Shown here: piece by piece, positions 1-8,175 of the stretch
How the letters are laid out: each line of letters opens with the position of its first letter
Position numbering within the stretch: position 1 is the stretch's first letter
Assembly: GCA_934777095.1 (NCBI GenBank)
Contig: CAKVNP010000023.1
Location: 1 to 12,371 of the forward strand
DNA length: 12,371 nt
Reading direction: 5' to 3'
Source: an uncultured Clostridium sp.
Lineage (GTDB): Bacteria; Bacillota; Clostridia; Clostridiales; Clostridiaceae
Made by a program: the position numbers and the translations under genes
The notes under the pieces: generated by a model
Database searches by the model: none
What the model was told of the DNA's origin: nothing
Seen by the model: the letters and a program-made list of their open reading frames with translations, nothing else

Positions 1-745
1 TAGTTTTAAATATCTTTTGTTTTTCTACTATGGCTTCAATGGCAAATAATTTATCTCTTAAAGAAGCTGCTTTCTCAAATTCTAATTTCATAGATGCATC
101 TTCCATTTCTTCTTTAAGCCTTTTTTTGATAGATGTATCCTTACCGCTTAATATATCTATGATTTCATTTATCATTTTCCAGTATTCATCTTTTGATACA
201 TATCCTCCACATGGGCCAAGGCATTTTTTAATATGATAGTTTAAGCATGGCCTTACCTTTTCTCCACCTTCTTTAATAGATAGCTTACATGTTCTCATCG
301 GAAATATCTTATTGATTAAGTTCATTGTCTCATATACCGCTGTACCATTTGTATATGGCCCAAAATATCTGCTGCCATCCTTAGCATAAGACCTAGTAAC
401 AAACACTCTTGGAAAATCATCTTTTACTGTTATTTTAATAAATGGATAAAACTTATCATCTTTAAGAAGAATATTATATCGCGGACTATACTTTTTTATA
501 AGATTACACTCTAAAATTAAAGCCTCCATTTCAGAATCTGTTACTATGTATTCAAATTCAGCTATATTCTTAACCATTACCTTTACTTTTTCTGAATGGT
601 TTTTAGAATTCTGAAAATAACTTTTAACTCTATTTTTTAATATCTTTGCTTTACCAACATAAATCACTTCACCAAGGGAATTCTTCATCAAATACACCCC
701 TGGCTTTGAAGGAAGATTCTTTAAATGATACTCAAAATCAAACAC
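1..745 (-). CDS. uvrC: UvrC, excinuclease ABC subunit C (N-terminal part, runs off the window)
   Basis: This encodes the nuclease subunit of nucleotide excision repair, which cuts on both sides of a lesion held by UvrB. Only the first 248 residues are present; I translated them through the left edge with no frameshift. The GIY-YIG nuclease fold is at about residues 12-95: GVY at 16-18, YVG at 29-31, with Tyr29 and Arg39 as the expected catalytic residues and a Glu in ALILE near 79 as the likely metal ligand. Four conserved cysteines (153, 167, 175, 179) match the set reported to hold an iron-sulfur cluster in UvrC. A UVR (UvrB-contact) domain lies at about 203-238. The C-terminal RNase H-like and helix-hairpin-helix parts are outside the window. 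I chose the GTG at 745 because an AAAGGAAG ribosome binding site lies about 8 bases upstream; another in-frame GTG overlaps that site. The gene follows the PBP gene but is separated from it by a terminator. Confidence 0.97.
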   Translation of the reverse strand, partial: MFDFEYHLKNLPSKPGVYLMKNSLGEVIYVGKAKILKNRVKSYFQNSKNHSEKVKVMVKNIAEFEYIVTDSEMEALILECNLIKKYSPRYNILLKDDKFYPFIKITVKDDFPRVFVTRSYAKDGSRYFGPYTNGTAVYETMNLINKIFPMRTCKLSIKEGGEKVRPCLNYHIKKCLGPCGGYVSKDEYWKMINEIIDILSGKDTSIKKRLKEEMEDASMKLEFEKAASLRDKLFAIEAIVEKQKIFKT

Positions 746-782
746 ACTATTCACTTCCTTTAAATTTTGCTAATTCATCATT

Positions 783-811
783 AAAAAAAGGAGGCTAAAG
801 CCCCCTTTTTT
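783..811 (-). terminator. Rho-independent terminator after the PBP gene
   Basis: The arms 784-795 and 800-811 form a GC-rich stem with a 4-base loop, extended by six A-T pairs and followed in the minus direction by a run of seven T. The one irregular pair (792/803) is A opposite C when read on the plus strand but becomes a G-U wobble on the minus strand, so the hairpin folds better in leftward transcripts. It should end the FHA-SEDS-PBP transcript ahead of uvrC. Confidence 0.85.
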
Positions 812-827
812 GAAGAGCTTGCTCTTC
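812..827 (-). repeat. Small perfect inverted repeat between PBP stop codon and terminator
   Basis: GAAGAGC and GCTCTTC are separated by two bases, giving a 6-bp stem with a tetraloop in RNA. It lies 4 bases after the PBP stop codon and abuts the terminator stem, so the mRNA would end in two stacked hairpins. It may protect the 3' end from exonucleases; that role is an inference. Confidence 0.5.
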
Positions 828-831
828 TATA

Positions 832-2385
832 TTAATATCCTAGTACTGCTTTTCTGACAACTAAGCTTGCTATTTCTGCTGCTCCTGTTGCTCCACTTTC
901 ACCATTTTCCACAATAACTGCTACTGCAATTTGTGGATCATCTATTGGTGCAACTGCTATAAACCATCCGTGTGGTATAGCATCTGTTCCATCAGCAAGT
1001 TTATAGTCTGCTGTTCCTGTCTTTCCACCAGCATTTGTTCCATCAAAAGCTGGCCATCTATATATATTGTTTGAAACTAAGTATTGCATATATCCTTTTA
1101 CTGTTGATGCAATATTAGCTGAAATAACCTGTCTTATTTCATTACTTTCTAATTCTTTAACAGTATTTCCTTGGCCATCTACTATTTTATTTACTAATTT
1201 TGGCTCCATCATTACACCGTCATTAGCTACAGTAGCTGCTACTAAAGCCATCTGCATTGGTGTAGCTAATACGCTTCCCTGGCCAATTCCACTTTGTGCA
1301 ATATTTCCTTCTTCATAACTTTGTAAGGTAGGGAATCTGCTGGCTGTTACAGTAAGACCAACTCCTTCAATTACAGAGTTAAAGCCGAAGTTTTCTGCTG
1401 TAGCCTTAAGTTTGTCATTTCCTAATTCCATTGCTAATGAACCAAATACAAAGTTACTAGAAACTCTGTAGGCATATCTTAAATCAATAGTTCCATGAGC
1501 CTGATATGCAAAGTTATTTAATTCAGAACCATCAGCAAAAGTAATCTTACCTACATCATTAAACTGCCTATCTGCTATACCTGGTATATTTTCTAAAGCA
1601 GATGATAAAGTTACAGTTTTAAATACTGATCCTGGTGGATATAATCCATCAATAGATCTATCTATCAGTGGACTGTTATCAGCATCACCTTCATTTGCTA
1701 AGGTAATTTCATATTCTAAATTATTAGGGTCATAACTTGGTTTTGATACCATAGCTAAGATTTCACCTGTTTTAGGATTTAATGCTACTACTGAACCTTT
1801 ATTATCACCTAATGCATCATATGCGACCTGCTGAAGTGCTGAATCTAAAGTAGTTACTATTCCATTTCCTACTTTTTCATTGCTGCCATCACTTACTCCG
1901 ATATTAGATACAAATTTCTTGAAGTTTTCCTTGAAATTCATTTTACCTGTTGCTGCATAATCTTCTTTAATGCTATCAATTAAATTACTCACTTTGACAG
2001 TACTGATAAACTGTCTAAATCCATTACCTATAGAATTGCTTTTAGTAAGCTCATCCTCGTAAACAGCTTCAAGTCCTGTAAGTCCATAAGTTGTGTCACT
2101 ATAGCCCACTTCATGAGCAAAAAGTTCACCATATAAATAAGTTCTTTTTTGAGTAAGTTCACTTTCCCTTTCACTAGAAGTAAGAGGTGTTCCATTTCTA
2201 TCATAAATAGTACCTCTTAATACTTCATTCTTCTTGGCAATTACTCTGACATTAGCAGGGTTTTCTGCTATATCTGGGCCTTTAAATACCTGAAAATATG
2301 TTATATATGATATTAACGCCACAAAACAGAATAAAAATACTATCATTACATGTTTTACGCTATTAGCTAATTTATTATCATCCAT
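832..2385 (-). CDS. Class B penicillin-binding protein (peptidoglycan transpeptidase)
   Basis: This is a membrane-anchored D,D-transpeptidase that cross-links peptidoglycan, working with a SEDS polymerase. It is 517 residues long, short for the class. One transmembrane anchor lies at about 12-33, then an extracytoplasmic N-terminal module begins at about 55 (RGTIYDRNG, typical of the family). The transpeptidase domain spans about 190-517. All three active-site motifs are present: SVFK at 253-256 with the acylated Ser253, SSN at 309-311 and KTG at 455-457. There are no PASTA repeats, unlike SpoVD. The start ATG is 3 bases after the stop codon of the SEDS gene, and its ribosome binding site (GAGGAGG, about 2394-2400) lies within that gene's last codons, so the two are probably translationally coupled. 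PbpA/PBP2-like naming would fit; I cannot tell from sequence whether it serves division, elongation or sporulation. Confidence 0.95.
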   Translation of the reverse strand: MDDNKLANSVKHVMIVFLFCFVALISYITYFQVFKGPDIAENPANVRVIAKKNEVLRGTIYDRNGTPLTSSERESELTQKRTYLYGELFAHEVGYSDTTYGLTGLEAVYEDELTKSNSIGNGFRQFISTVKVSNLIDSIKEDYAATGKMNFKENFKKFVSNIGVSDGSNEKVGNGIVTTLDSALQQVAYDALGDNKGSVVALNPKTGEILAMVSKPSYDPNNLEYEITLANEGDADNSPLIDRSIDGLYPPGSVFKTVTLSSALENIPGIADRQFNDVGKITFADGSELNNFAYQAHGTIDLRYAYRVSSNFVFGSLAMELGNDKLKATAENFGFNSVIEGVGLTVTASRFPTLQSYEEGNIAQSGIGQGSVLATPMQMALVAATVANDGVMMEPKLVNKIVDGQGNTVKELESNEIRQVISANIASTVKGYMQYLVSNNIYRWPAFDGTNAGGKTGTADYKLADGTDAIPHGWFIAVAPIDDPQIAVAVIVENGESGATGAAEIASLVVRKAVLGY

Positions 2386-2388
2386 ATT

Positions 2389-3624
2389 CTATGCCTCCTC
2401 TGAAACCTTTTGTAATATTCCAAGTGCAAAGAATATTGTAAGTACTGAAGAACCACCATAACTTAAGATAGGTAGTGTTATACCAGTAAGAGGAATTACA
2501 CCAAATATTCCTCCGATGATTACTAAAGTCTGGCAGGCAATCATCGTACTAAAACCAACTACTGCTAATTGTGAGAATTTATCATTTGTCACATAAGCAG
2601 CTCTTATACCTCTAAAGAATAAAAGGAAATATACTATCATTAAGCCTACGGAAAATATAATACCAAATTCCTCACAAATTGCTGCATAAATAAAATCTGA
2701 ATCATTTACTGGAATATTTTCTACAAATCCCTGTCCTAGGCCGCTTCCTATCAAGCCTCCTGATGAAATAGCATATAATGACTGTACCAATTGATACCCT
2801 GCATCATTAGCATAATCCCAAGGATTTCTCCAAATCATTACCCTGTTTCTTACATGGGCAAATAAATTATAGGCCAGTACTGCACCAGCACTAGCTCCAC
2901 CTAAGCTTAAAAATACATATAGCTTTTTAGATGTTGCCACATATAACATACTTAAAATAATTCCAAAGAAAATAAGTGCTGAACCTAAATCAGCCTGCAG
3001 AACTAAGCATATTATTGAAAATACAGATACCAAGGCTGGTATCCATAACTGCTTGATATCATCTCTTATACTTCCATGATCTTCATAGTCTGATAAAGCT
3101 GCCGCTAAATACAAGACAAGCGTTATCTTCCCGAATTCAGATGGCTGTATGGAAAACCCTCCTATTGAGATCCAGTTGTAGGCTCCACCAATTGCTGCTG
3201 ATCTGGTAATTTTAGCATAAAGATATGCTGATGGCATAAGTACTAAAGTCGCTATCATATACATCTTTTTATACTTTGCAAACTTGCTAAAATCAGGAAC
3301 TATTGCTACAACCATAATAAAACCTATTATTCCTACTGTTACCCATATAAGCTGCTTAATTGCTGTTCCTCTTTCAATTCTATAAAGCATTGCTATACTT
3401 ACTACTGCCAATATACTTGCAAATATTAAGATAAATTTATCACCATCTGGATAGTACTTTCTAATGACAAAGTTGGAATAGCCTATTAATATACATAGAG
3501 CTACTCCCATAAATATTGCAAATACATCGAAAGAATCACCTATTAAAGCTAGGTTGGTAAAAAGCAACAAGCATAGTAAGTATATTAATCTTAATACTCT
3601 TTTTTCTTGTTTAAATCCTTTCAT
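2389..3624 (-). CDS. SEDS-family peptidoglycan glycosyltransferase (FtsW/RodA/SpoVE type)
   Basis: This is a polytopic membrane enzyme that polymerises lipid II into glycan strands; SEDS proteins act in complex with a class B PBP, here the next gene. It has 411 residues and about ten membrane helices. Recognisable family blocks are PSEFGK at 161-166, QADLGSA at 210-216, the extracellular loop NPWD...NDAGYQL at 267-278, the QSLYAISSGGLIGSG block at 281-295, DFIYA..CEEFG at 310-320, and SYGGSS at 388-393. Asp274, just before GYQ, is the best candidate for the catalytic aspartate known from RodA and FtsW. The ATG at 3624 has an AGGGGTG site upstream; the gap to the FHA gene is 14 bases. The N-terminus has extra hydrophobic segments, as is common in clostridial and actinobacterial members. 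FtsW versus RodA cannot be decided here. Confidence 0.95.
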   Translation of the reverse strand: MKGFKQEKRVLRLIYLLCLLLFTNLALIGDSFDVFAIFMGVALCILIGYSNFVIRKYYPDGDKFILIFASILAVVSIAMLYRIERGTAIKQLIWVTVGIIGFIMVVAIVPDFSKFAKYKKMYMIATLVLMPSAYLYAKITRSAAIGGAYNWISIGGFSIQPSEFGKITLVLYLAAALSDYEDHGSIRDDIKQLWIPALVSVFSIICLVLQADLGSALIFFGIILSMLYVATSKKLYVFLSLGGASAGAVLAYNLFAHVRNRVMIWRNPWDYANDAGYQLVQSLYAISSGGLIGSGLGQGFVENIPVNDSDFIYAAICEEFGIIFSVGLMIVYFLLFFRGIRAAYVTNDKFSQLAVVGFSTMIACQTLVIIGGIFGVIPLTGITLPILSYGGSSVLTIFFALGILQKVSEEA

Positions 3625-3638
3625 GCATTACACCCCTA

Positions 3639-4088
3639 TTATTTTCCTGATTTTAGAACTCTAAAAATAGCACTTCCTATTTTAATTCTATCATCCGTAT
3701 CTAACTTGATTTTATCTTCAACTCTTTCATCATTTACAAATGTACCATTTGTACTATTTAAGTCTTGAATAAATAAATTATTATTCTTAACATACAGTTT
3801 AGCATGATGTCCTGACGCAAATGGTTCTGATAATATTAGTGAATTATCTTCCTTACGCCCAATAGTTACCTCATTACGAATAAGGATAACTGTTCCTTCT
3901 TCCAAATCTTCGCTTGCTCCTGCATCTTCTACTTCAATTCCGAATTTCTTAGTGTAAGCAGTATTTTTTTTCTTGCCGCCTGTCTTAACATCCTTGTACA
4001 TTATCTTTAGTGCATAATAAATTATTCCATATAAAAATATTATAAATACTATTCCAAATACAAAGCTCATTATTCTGGAAATACTCAT
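3639..4088 (-). CDS. Membrane-anchored FHA-domain protein
   Basis: This is a small phosphothreonine-reading adaptor. Of its 149 residues, about 7-29 form one membrane segment, followed by a basic, lysine-rich stretch (31-48), an acidic linker, and an FHA domain at about 66-146. The phosphopeptide-binding signature is intact: GR at 77-78, Ser92 and His95 of the S-x-x-H motif, and Asn114-Gly115 in STNGT. The start ATG has a GAGGTGA site at a good distance. It heads the FHA-SEDS-PBP gene set. In Actinobacteria, FHA proteins sit beside rodA-pbpA together with Ser/Thr kinase and phosphatase genes; here no kinase or phosphatase is in view, so any phosphorylated partner must be phosphorylated by a kinase encoded elsewhere. 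A role in recruiting or tuning the wall synthesis pair is inferred from context. Confidence 0.93.
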   Translation of the reverse strand: MSISRIMSFVFGIVFIIFLYGIIYYALKIMYKDVKTGGKKKNTAYTKKFGIEVEDAGASEDLEEGTVILIRNEVTIGRKEDNSLILSEPFASGHHAKLYVKNNNLFIQDLNSTNGTFVNDERVEDKIKLDTDDRIKIGSAIFRVLKSGK

Positions 4089-4123
4089 TTTTTCACCTCG
4101 ATTAAACTGTTATTTATTATTCT

Positions 4124-4152
4124 ATATTATATGTTATTGAAAAAAATAACAA
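4124..4152 (-). promoter_or_regulatory. Candidate sigma-A promoter for the FHA-SEDS-PBP operon
   Basis: On the minus strand, TTGTTA (4152-4147) is followed after exactly 17 bases by TAATAT (4129-4124). The predicted start near 4117 gives a leader of about 29 bases ending in the ribosome binding site of the FHA gene. It lies in the 75-base gap after uvrA, in which I see no convincing terminator. Such AT-rich matches can arise by chance. Confidence 0.55.
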
Positions 4153-4163
4153 GACTTAAACCG

Positions 4164-6989
4164 TTATATTAAGAGGTTTTTAAGATATTTGCCAGTATAT
4201 GACTCCTTAACTTTAACTATGTCTTCCGGCTTACCTTTTGCTACAATAGTACCTCCCTTGTCTCCTCCTTCTGGACCAAGGTCAATAATGTAATCTGCGC
4301 ATTTTATCATATCTAAATTATGCTCAATTACTACTACTGTATTACCAGCATCAACCAGCCTTTGTACAATATAAACTAATCTATTTACATCATCCACATG
4401 AAGTCCTGTTGTAGGCTCATCAAGAATGTAAAGTGTTTTACCTGTACTTCTCTTAGATAATTCATAAGCTAGTTTAATTCTCTGTGCCTCTCCACCTGAT
4501 AATTGTGTTGATGGCTGTCCTAGCCTTATATATCCTAATCCCACATCATATAATGTCTGTATCTTATTTTTAATTCTTGGTATATTTTCAAAGAACTCTA
4601 ATGCTTCCTCTACAGTCATATTTAAAACGTCATCAATAGATTTCCCTTTATACTTAACTTCCAAAGTTTCCCTGTTGTATCTCTTTCCTTTACATACTTC
4701 ACATGGTACATATACATCTGAAAGGAACTGCATTTCTATTTTGATTATTCCATCACCAGAGCAGGCTTCACATCTACCGCCTTTAACGTTAAAGCTGAAT
4801 CTTCCTGGTTTATATCCTCTCATTTTTGCTTCAGTAGTCTGGGCAAATAATTCCCTAATTATATCAAATGTACCTGTATAAGTAGCAGGATTTGATCTTG
4901 GAGTTCTTCCAATAGGGCTTTGATCTATATCAATTATCTTATCAATATTTTCATAGCCTGTAATTTCTTTATGAAGTCCTACTGGATTCTTGCTTTTATT
5001 AACAAGCTTATTAAGGCCCTTATATAATATTTGATTAATTAAAGTACTCTTTCCTGAACCTGATACGCCAGTTATCATCGTAAGTGTTCCTAATGGAATA
5101 TCAACATTTACATTTTTAAGGTTATTTTCCTTTGCACCTTTTATCTTAATAAACTGTCCATTACCTTTTCTTCTTTCTTTTGGAACTTCAACTTTCTTTT
5201 CACCAGTTAAATATTGGCCAGTTATTGATTCTTTGCAGGCCTTAATTTCATCAACTGTTCCTGCAGCAATTATCTGTCCGCCATGTTCACCAGCTCTTGG
5301 CCCAATATCAACTATATAGTCAGCTTCCTTCATTGTATCTTCATCGTGTTCAACAACTATAACTGTATTTCCTACGTCTCTTAAGTTTTTAAGAGTCTGG
5401 ATAAGTTTATCATTATCTCTTTGGTGCAATCCTATACTTGGTTCATCTAGGATATATAATACCCCCATAAGAGCTGAACCTATTTGAGTTGCCAACCTAA
5501 TTCTCTGAGATTCTCCTCCTGATAAAGTTCCTGAATTTCTAGAAAGATTTAAATAATCAAGACCAACATTAACTAAGAATTCTAATCTATTTCTTATTTC
5601 CTTAACAATCTGGTCACTGATAATTCTATTCTTTTCGGAGAATTCTAGTGAATTAATATAATCTAACTCTTCTTTAATAGACATTTTAGTAAATTCATAA
5701 ATATTTTTATCGCCTACTGTAACAGCTAAAGCATCAGCTTTTAATCTTGCGCCCTTACATTTAGGACAATGTTTATCACTCATATATTGTTCTATTTCAG
5801 CCTTGATAATATCTGAATTAGTTTCTCTGTATCTTCTTTCAAGTGTATTTATTTCACCATCATATGCATATCTATAAGTATTTAATGAACCATCTTTTCT
5901 ATATTTTACAGTAAGTGTCTTTCCTTTTGTTCCATATAAAATTAAATCTAGTTCTTCCTTAGAGTATTCCTTAATTGGCTTATCTAAGTCTAAATCATAT
6001 TCCTTGCTTAAGGCTTGCAGTATAGCAAATGTCCAAGCATCCTCTTTTAATCTGCCTTCACCCCAGTTTGCAATAGCACCTTCCATGATGCTTAAATTCT
6101 TATCTGGAATTATTAAGTCTGGATCAAATTCCATCAATGTTCCAAGCCCATCACATCTATCACATTTTCCCCATGGAGAGTTGAAGGAGAATAATCTAGG
6201 AGCTAATTCATCTATGCTTATTCCACAGTCTGGGCAGGCATAATTTTCACTAAATAAAATATCTTCTTCACCAATAACATTAATAATAACTAGACCTTCA
6301 GCCATCTTTAATGCTGTTTCAATTGATTCTGCAAGTCTGCTTTGTATTCCATCCTTAATTACAAGCCTATCTACAACAGCTTCTATATTATGTTTAACAT
6401 TCTTTTCTAATTTAACTTCTTCTTCAGCAAGTTCGTATATTTCACCATCAATTCTTGCTCTGACAAAACCATTTTTAGTTATGTTAGCTAAAACCTTTTC
6501 GTGAAGACCTTTCTTTCCTCTAATAACTGGTGCTAAAACCTGAATTTTAGTTCTATCCCCAAGATCCATTACTTGATCCACAATTTGATCCACAGACTGC
6601 TGAGTAATTTCCTTACCACACTTTGGGCAATGTGGAGTACCAACTCTTGCGTATAATAATCTCAAATAATCATATATTTCTGTGATAGTACCAACTGTTG
6701 ATCTTGGATTCTTACTGGTCGTCTTTTGATCTATTGAAATTGCTGGTGATAATCCTTCTATATAATCTACATCTGGTTTATTCATCTGACCTAAAAACTG
6801 TCTTGCATATGAAGATAATGATTCTACATATCTTCTTTGTCCTTCAGCATATAATGTATCAAATGCTAAAGAAGATTTACCTGAACCAGAAAGCCCAGTA
6901 AATACAATTAACTTGTCTCTAGGTATTTCTAATGATACATTCTTTAAATTATGAACCCTAGCGCCTTTTACTATAATTTTATCTTTCAT
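4164..6989 (-). CDS. uvrA: UvrA, excinuclease ABC subunit A
   Basis: This is the damage-recognition ATPase of nucleotide excision repair; as a dimer it scans DNA and loads UvrB at lesions. At 941 residues it matches the usual length. It has two ABC ATPase halves. Half one: Walker A GLSGSGKS at 32-39, signature LSGGE at 489-493, Walker B ILDEP at 513-517. Half two: Walker A GVSGSGKS at 641-648, LSGGE at 830-834, ILDEP at 855-859. Cysteine pairs typical of its zinc modules are at 252/255 with 276/279, 740/743 with 763/766, and 121/124 with 408/411. The ATG at 6989 has a GAGGTGG site 5 bases upstream. A promoter with a LexA-type box precedes it. In Bacillus and many clostridia uvrB lies directly upstream; here the upstream neighbour is an MFS remnant instead. 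Confidence 0.98.
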   Translation of the reverse strand: MKDKIIVKGARVHNLKNVSLEIPRDKLIVFTGLSGSGKSSLAFDTLYAEGQRRYVESLSSYARQFLGQMNKPDVDYIEGLSPAISIDQKTTSKNPRSTVGTITEIYDYLRLLYARVGTPHCPKCGKEITQQSVDQIVDQVMDLGDRTKIQVLAPVIRGKKGLHEKVLANITKNGFVRARIDGEIYELAEEEVKLEKNVKHNIEAVVDRLVIKDGIQSRLAESIETALKMAEGLVIINVIGEEDILFSENYACPDCGISIDELAPRLFSFNSPWGKCDRCDGLGTLMEFDPDLIIPDKNLSIMEGAIANWGEGRLKEDAWTFAILQALSKEYDLDLDKPIKEYSKEELDLILYGTKGKTLTVKYRKDGSLNTYRYAYDGEINTLERRYRETNSDIIKAEIEQYMSDKHCPKCKGARLKADALAVTVGDKNIYEFTKMSIKEELDYINSLEFSEKNRIISDQIVKEIRNRLEFLVNVGLDYLNLSRNSGTLSGGESQRIRLATQIGSALMGVLYILDEPSIGLHQRDNDKLIQTLKNLRDVGNTVIVVEHDEDTMKEADYIVDIGPRAGEHGGQIIAAGTVDEIKACKESITGQYLTGEKKVEVPKERRKGNGQFIKIKGAKENNLKNVNVDIPLGTLTMITGVSGSGKSTLINQILYKGLNKLVNKSKNPVGLHKEITGYENIDKIIDIDQSPIGRTPRSNPATYTGTFDIIRELFAQTTEAKMRGYKPGRFSFNVKGGRCEACSGDGIIKIEMQFLSDVYVPCEVCKGKRYNRETLEVKYKGKSIDDVLNMTVEEALEFFENIPRIKNKIQTLYDVGLGYIRLGQPSTQLSGGEAQRIKLAYELSKRSTGKTLYILDEPTTGLHVDDVNRLVYIVQRLVDAGNTVVVIEHNLDMIKCADYIIDLGPEGGDKGGTIVAKGKPEDIVKVKESYTGKYLKNLLI

Positions 6990-7084
6990 GAGTCCACCTC
7001 TTCTCTTACTATTTATTATTGCCGTTCTGATTATATAAAATATCCTTAATAAATATTTTGGTCATATTTCTATACCTTTACTCT

Positions 7085-7098
7085 CGAACAAACATTCT
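7085..7098. promoter_or_regulatory. Probable LexA (SOS/Cheo-type) operator of uvrA
   Basis: The plus strand reads CGAACAAACATTCT. The Gram-positive LexA (DinR) box is CGAAC-RNRY-GTTYC; this site matches the first half and the central RNRY fully and differs at two positions in the second half. It lies at about +3 to +16 relative to the predicted uvrA transcription start, where bound LexA would block transcription. SOS control of uvrA is well established in Bacillus, which supports the call. Confidence 0.7.
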
Positions 7099-7106
7099 TT
7101 ATTACT

Positions 7107-7135
7107 ATTTTAGGTTTCTTATTTTATAATGTCAA
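7107..7135 (-). promoter_or_regulatory. Sigma-A promoter of uvrA
   Basis: On the minus strand a perfect TTGACA -35 element (7135-7130) is followed by a 17-base spacer and a TAAAAT -10 element (7112-7107). The predicted start is near 7100, giving a leader of about 110 bases to the uvrA ATG. The LexA-type box directly follows the start point. Confidence 0.75.
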
Positions 7136-7161
7136 CAACATATATTTTTAGATAATTAAAG

Positions 7162-7189
7162 AAAAAATCTCTCGCTAATAGAGATCTTT
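7162..7189 (-). terminator. Rho-independent terminator after the MFS remnant
   Basis: The arms ATCTCT (7167-7172) and AGAGAT (7180-7185) pair with a 7-base loop, extended on the minus strand by a G-U pair and three A-T pairs, and are followed by a run of T. It begins 5 bases after the stop codon of the MFS remnant and separates it from the uvrA promoter. Confidence 0.7.
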
Positions 7190-7193
7190 ATAT

Positions 7194-7781
7194 TTAATTA
7201 TGAAGCAATAAATCGCCTTTTTTTAGCATAAAATATATGCAACTTATTAAGAGCATTGCTCCTGCTGCTAAAAATATGGTTACCACTGACACTTTATCTG
7301 AAATAAATGGTATTATTGCTACGGTAATCAATGAACTAATTGTAATAATTATCTTATATGTTGCAAATATTCTTCCTAAATACCTATTTTCCACATTTTC
7401 TTGCAATATATTTTTAAAACATATACCTTGAATTGAAATTAGTAACGAAATTAATATCAAATCTGCTATTAAAATATTATATATTCTACATATTACTGAG
7501 AATAACATACTAACAAGCATAATATCTAAAATATTTTTTTCTTTCTTAATTATTTCAATAACCTGTTTATCAAAAACAACAAGTTTATCATCATCTTCTA
7601 CTCTTACATTTCCTTTATATCTAATTTTATAAAAGCAAATTGCAGATATAAGAAAACTAATAGCATTAAAGCTAAACAATATATCGCTTCCCAAAAATCT
7701 GTAGATTACCCCTGACACTGCTAAAGAAATAAACATAACTCCAGTTTCAGTAATATAATTTTCTTTAAATAACTTATGCAA
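7194..7781 (-). pseudogene. Remnant of an MFS-type efflux transporter (C-terminal part)
   Basis: This is a 195-residue, very hydrophobic ORF with about six predicted membrane segments (roughly 12-30, 33-53, 84-100, 103-122, 142-162, 166-187). The stretch FSFNAISFLISA (36-47) and the block NRYLGRIFA (132-140) resemble drug-efflux MFS proteins of the macrolide-efflux/MFS_3 type, where they fall near helix 6 and before the last two helices. A full member has about 400 residues and 12 helices, so the first half is missing. The short distance between the segments near 84-122 and the GR motif suggests internal loss too. The ORF opens with TTG, preceded by a good AGGAG site; the same frame is closed by a stop eight codons further upstream. 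It may therefore still be translated, but transport function is unlikely. The family assignment rests on short motifs only. I found no continuation of the gene in other frames upstream. Confidence 0.6.
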
Positions 7782-7901
7782 AGAATCACTCCTACCATTA
7801 ATTTTTACTTTTCTAAGCCTACAATTAATGTCTAAGATCGATTATAAATACATTTTTATCCAAATATAAGTCTGTTTTTACTAACAGATCTAAGGTATAA
7901 T
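7782..7901 (-). promoter_or_regulatory. Leader region of the MFS remnant with a weak candidate promoter
   Basis: On the minus strand a perfect TATAAT (7846-7841) has TTATAT (7869-7864) 17 bases upstream, a 3/6 match to the -35 consensus. Just upstream lies a perfect 6-bp inverted repeat, TCTGTT (7871-7876) and AACAGA (7883-7888), which could be an operator or a minor hairpin. No coding potential is visible here. Confidence 0.35.
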
Positions 7902-7939
7902 AAAAATATAGAGGAGATACTTTTAAGTATCTCCTCTAT
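7902..7939 (-). terminator. Strong terminator of the kinase-nucleotidyltransferase transcript
   Basis: A perfect 13-bp stem (7908-7920 paired with 7927-7939) closes a 6-base loop and is followed in the minus direction by ATTTTTA. It overlaps the stop codon of the nucleotidyltransferase ORF. The plus-strand flank TTTTCTTT would allow it to work in both directions, although no plus-strand gene is present. Confidence 0.85.
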
Positions 7940-8175
7940 TTTCTTTCATATATAATTTTACCTTCGATATTTATGTGTTTTCTTAAGTTTTCATTAGTTA
8001 TAGCTTTAAAATCTAAAATATCGAAGAAATAGGGCAATGGATATATTTCATTTAGATAATCATCTAAGCTATAAATAATTCTACTGTCTATTTTATCATC
8101 AACTACAGCAATATCTATATCTGAACCCTTTTTATATTTAACACTTTTCATTATATCTATTCTATTAAAAATCAT
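7936..8175 (-). pseudogene. Truncated MNT-type nucleotidyltransferase domain protein
   Basis: A 79-residue ORF whose C-terminal two thirds match minimal nucleotidyltransferases (MNT, the antitoxin half of HEPN-MNT pairs): KKGSDIDIAV with the metal-binding D-x-D, LPYFFDI, and the closing ITNENLRKHI...GKIIYER. Family members have about 100 residues and carry a GSR motif about ten residues before the D-x-D; here that region reads FNRIDIMKSV and the GS is absent, so catalysis is doubtful. The ATG at 8175 shares its A with the kinase stop codon (TAATG), which suggests translational coupling. A TTG at 8187 is a weaker alternative start. No HEPN toxin gene is adjacent. I read it as a decayed gene, but expression of a non-catalytic fragment cannot be excluded. 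Confidence 0.6.

Noticed and set aside
30..236. Plus-strand ORF of 68 codons at the left edge
   Set aside because: The minus strand here encodes a continuous, conserved UvrC N-terminal region including the UVR domain and cysteine motif.
4133..4150. GTTATT/AATAAC hairpin after uvrA as a terminator
   Set aside because: The stem is only six mostly A-T pairs with no T-run after it on the minus strand, so it is too weak to call.
4675..6901. Plus-strand ORFs inside uvrA
   Set aside because: uvrA is intact on the other strand with all its motifs, and these ORFs resemble no protein and have no start signals.
7037..7059. AAAATAT/ATATTTT inverted repeat in the uvrA leader
   Set aside because: It is a purely A-T stem with one-sided support and is expected by chance in such AT-rich DNA; no riboswitch or attenuator pattern surrounds it.
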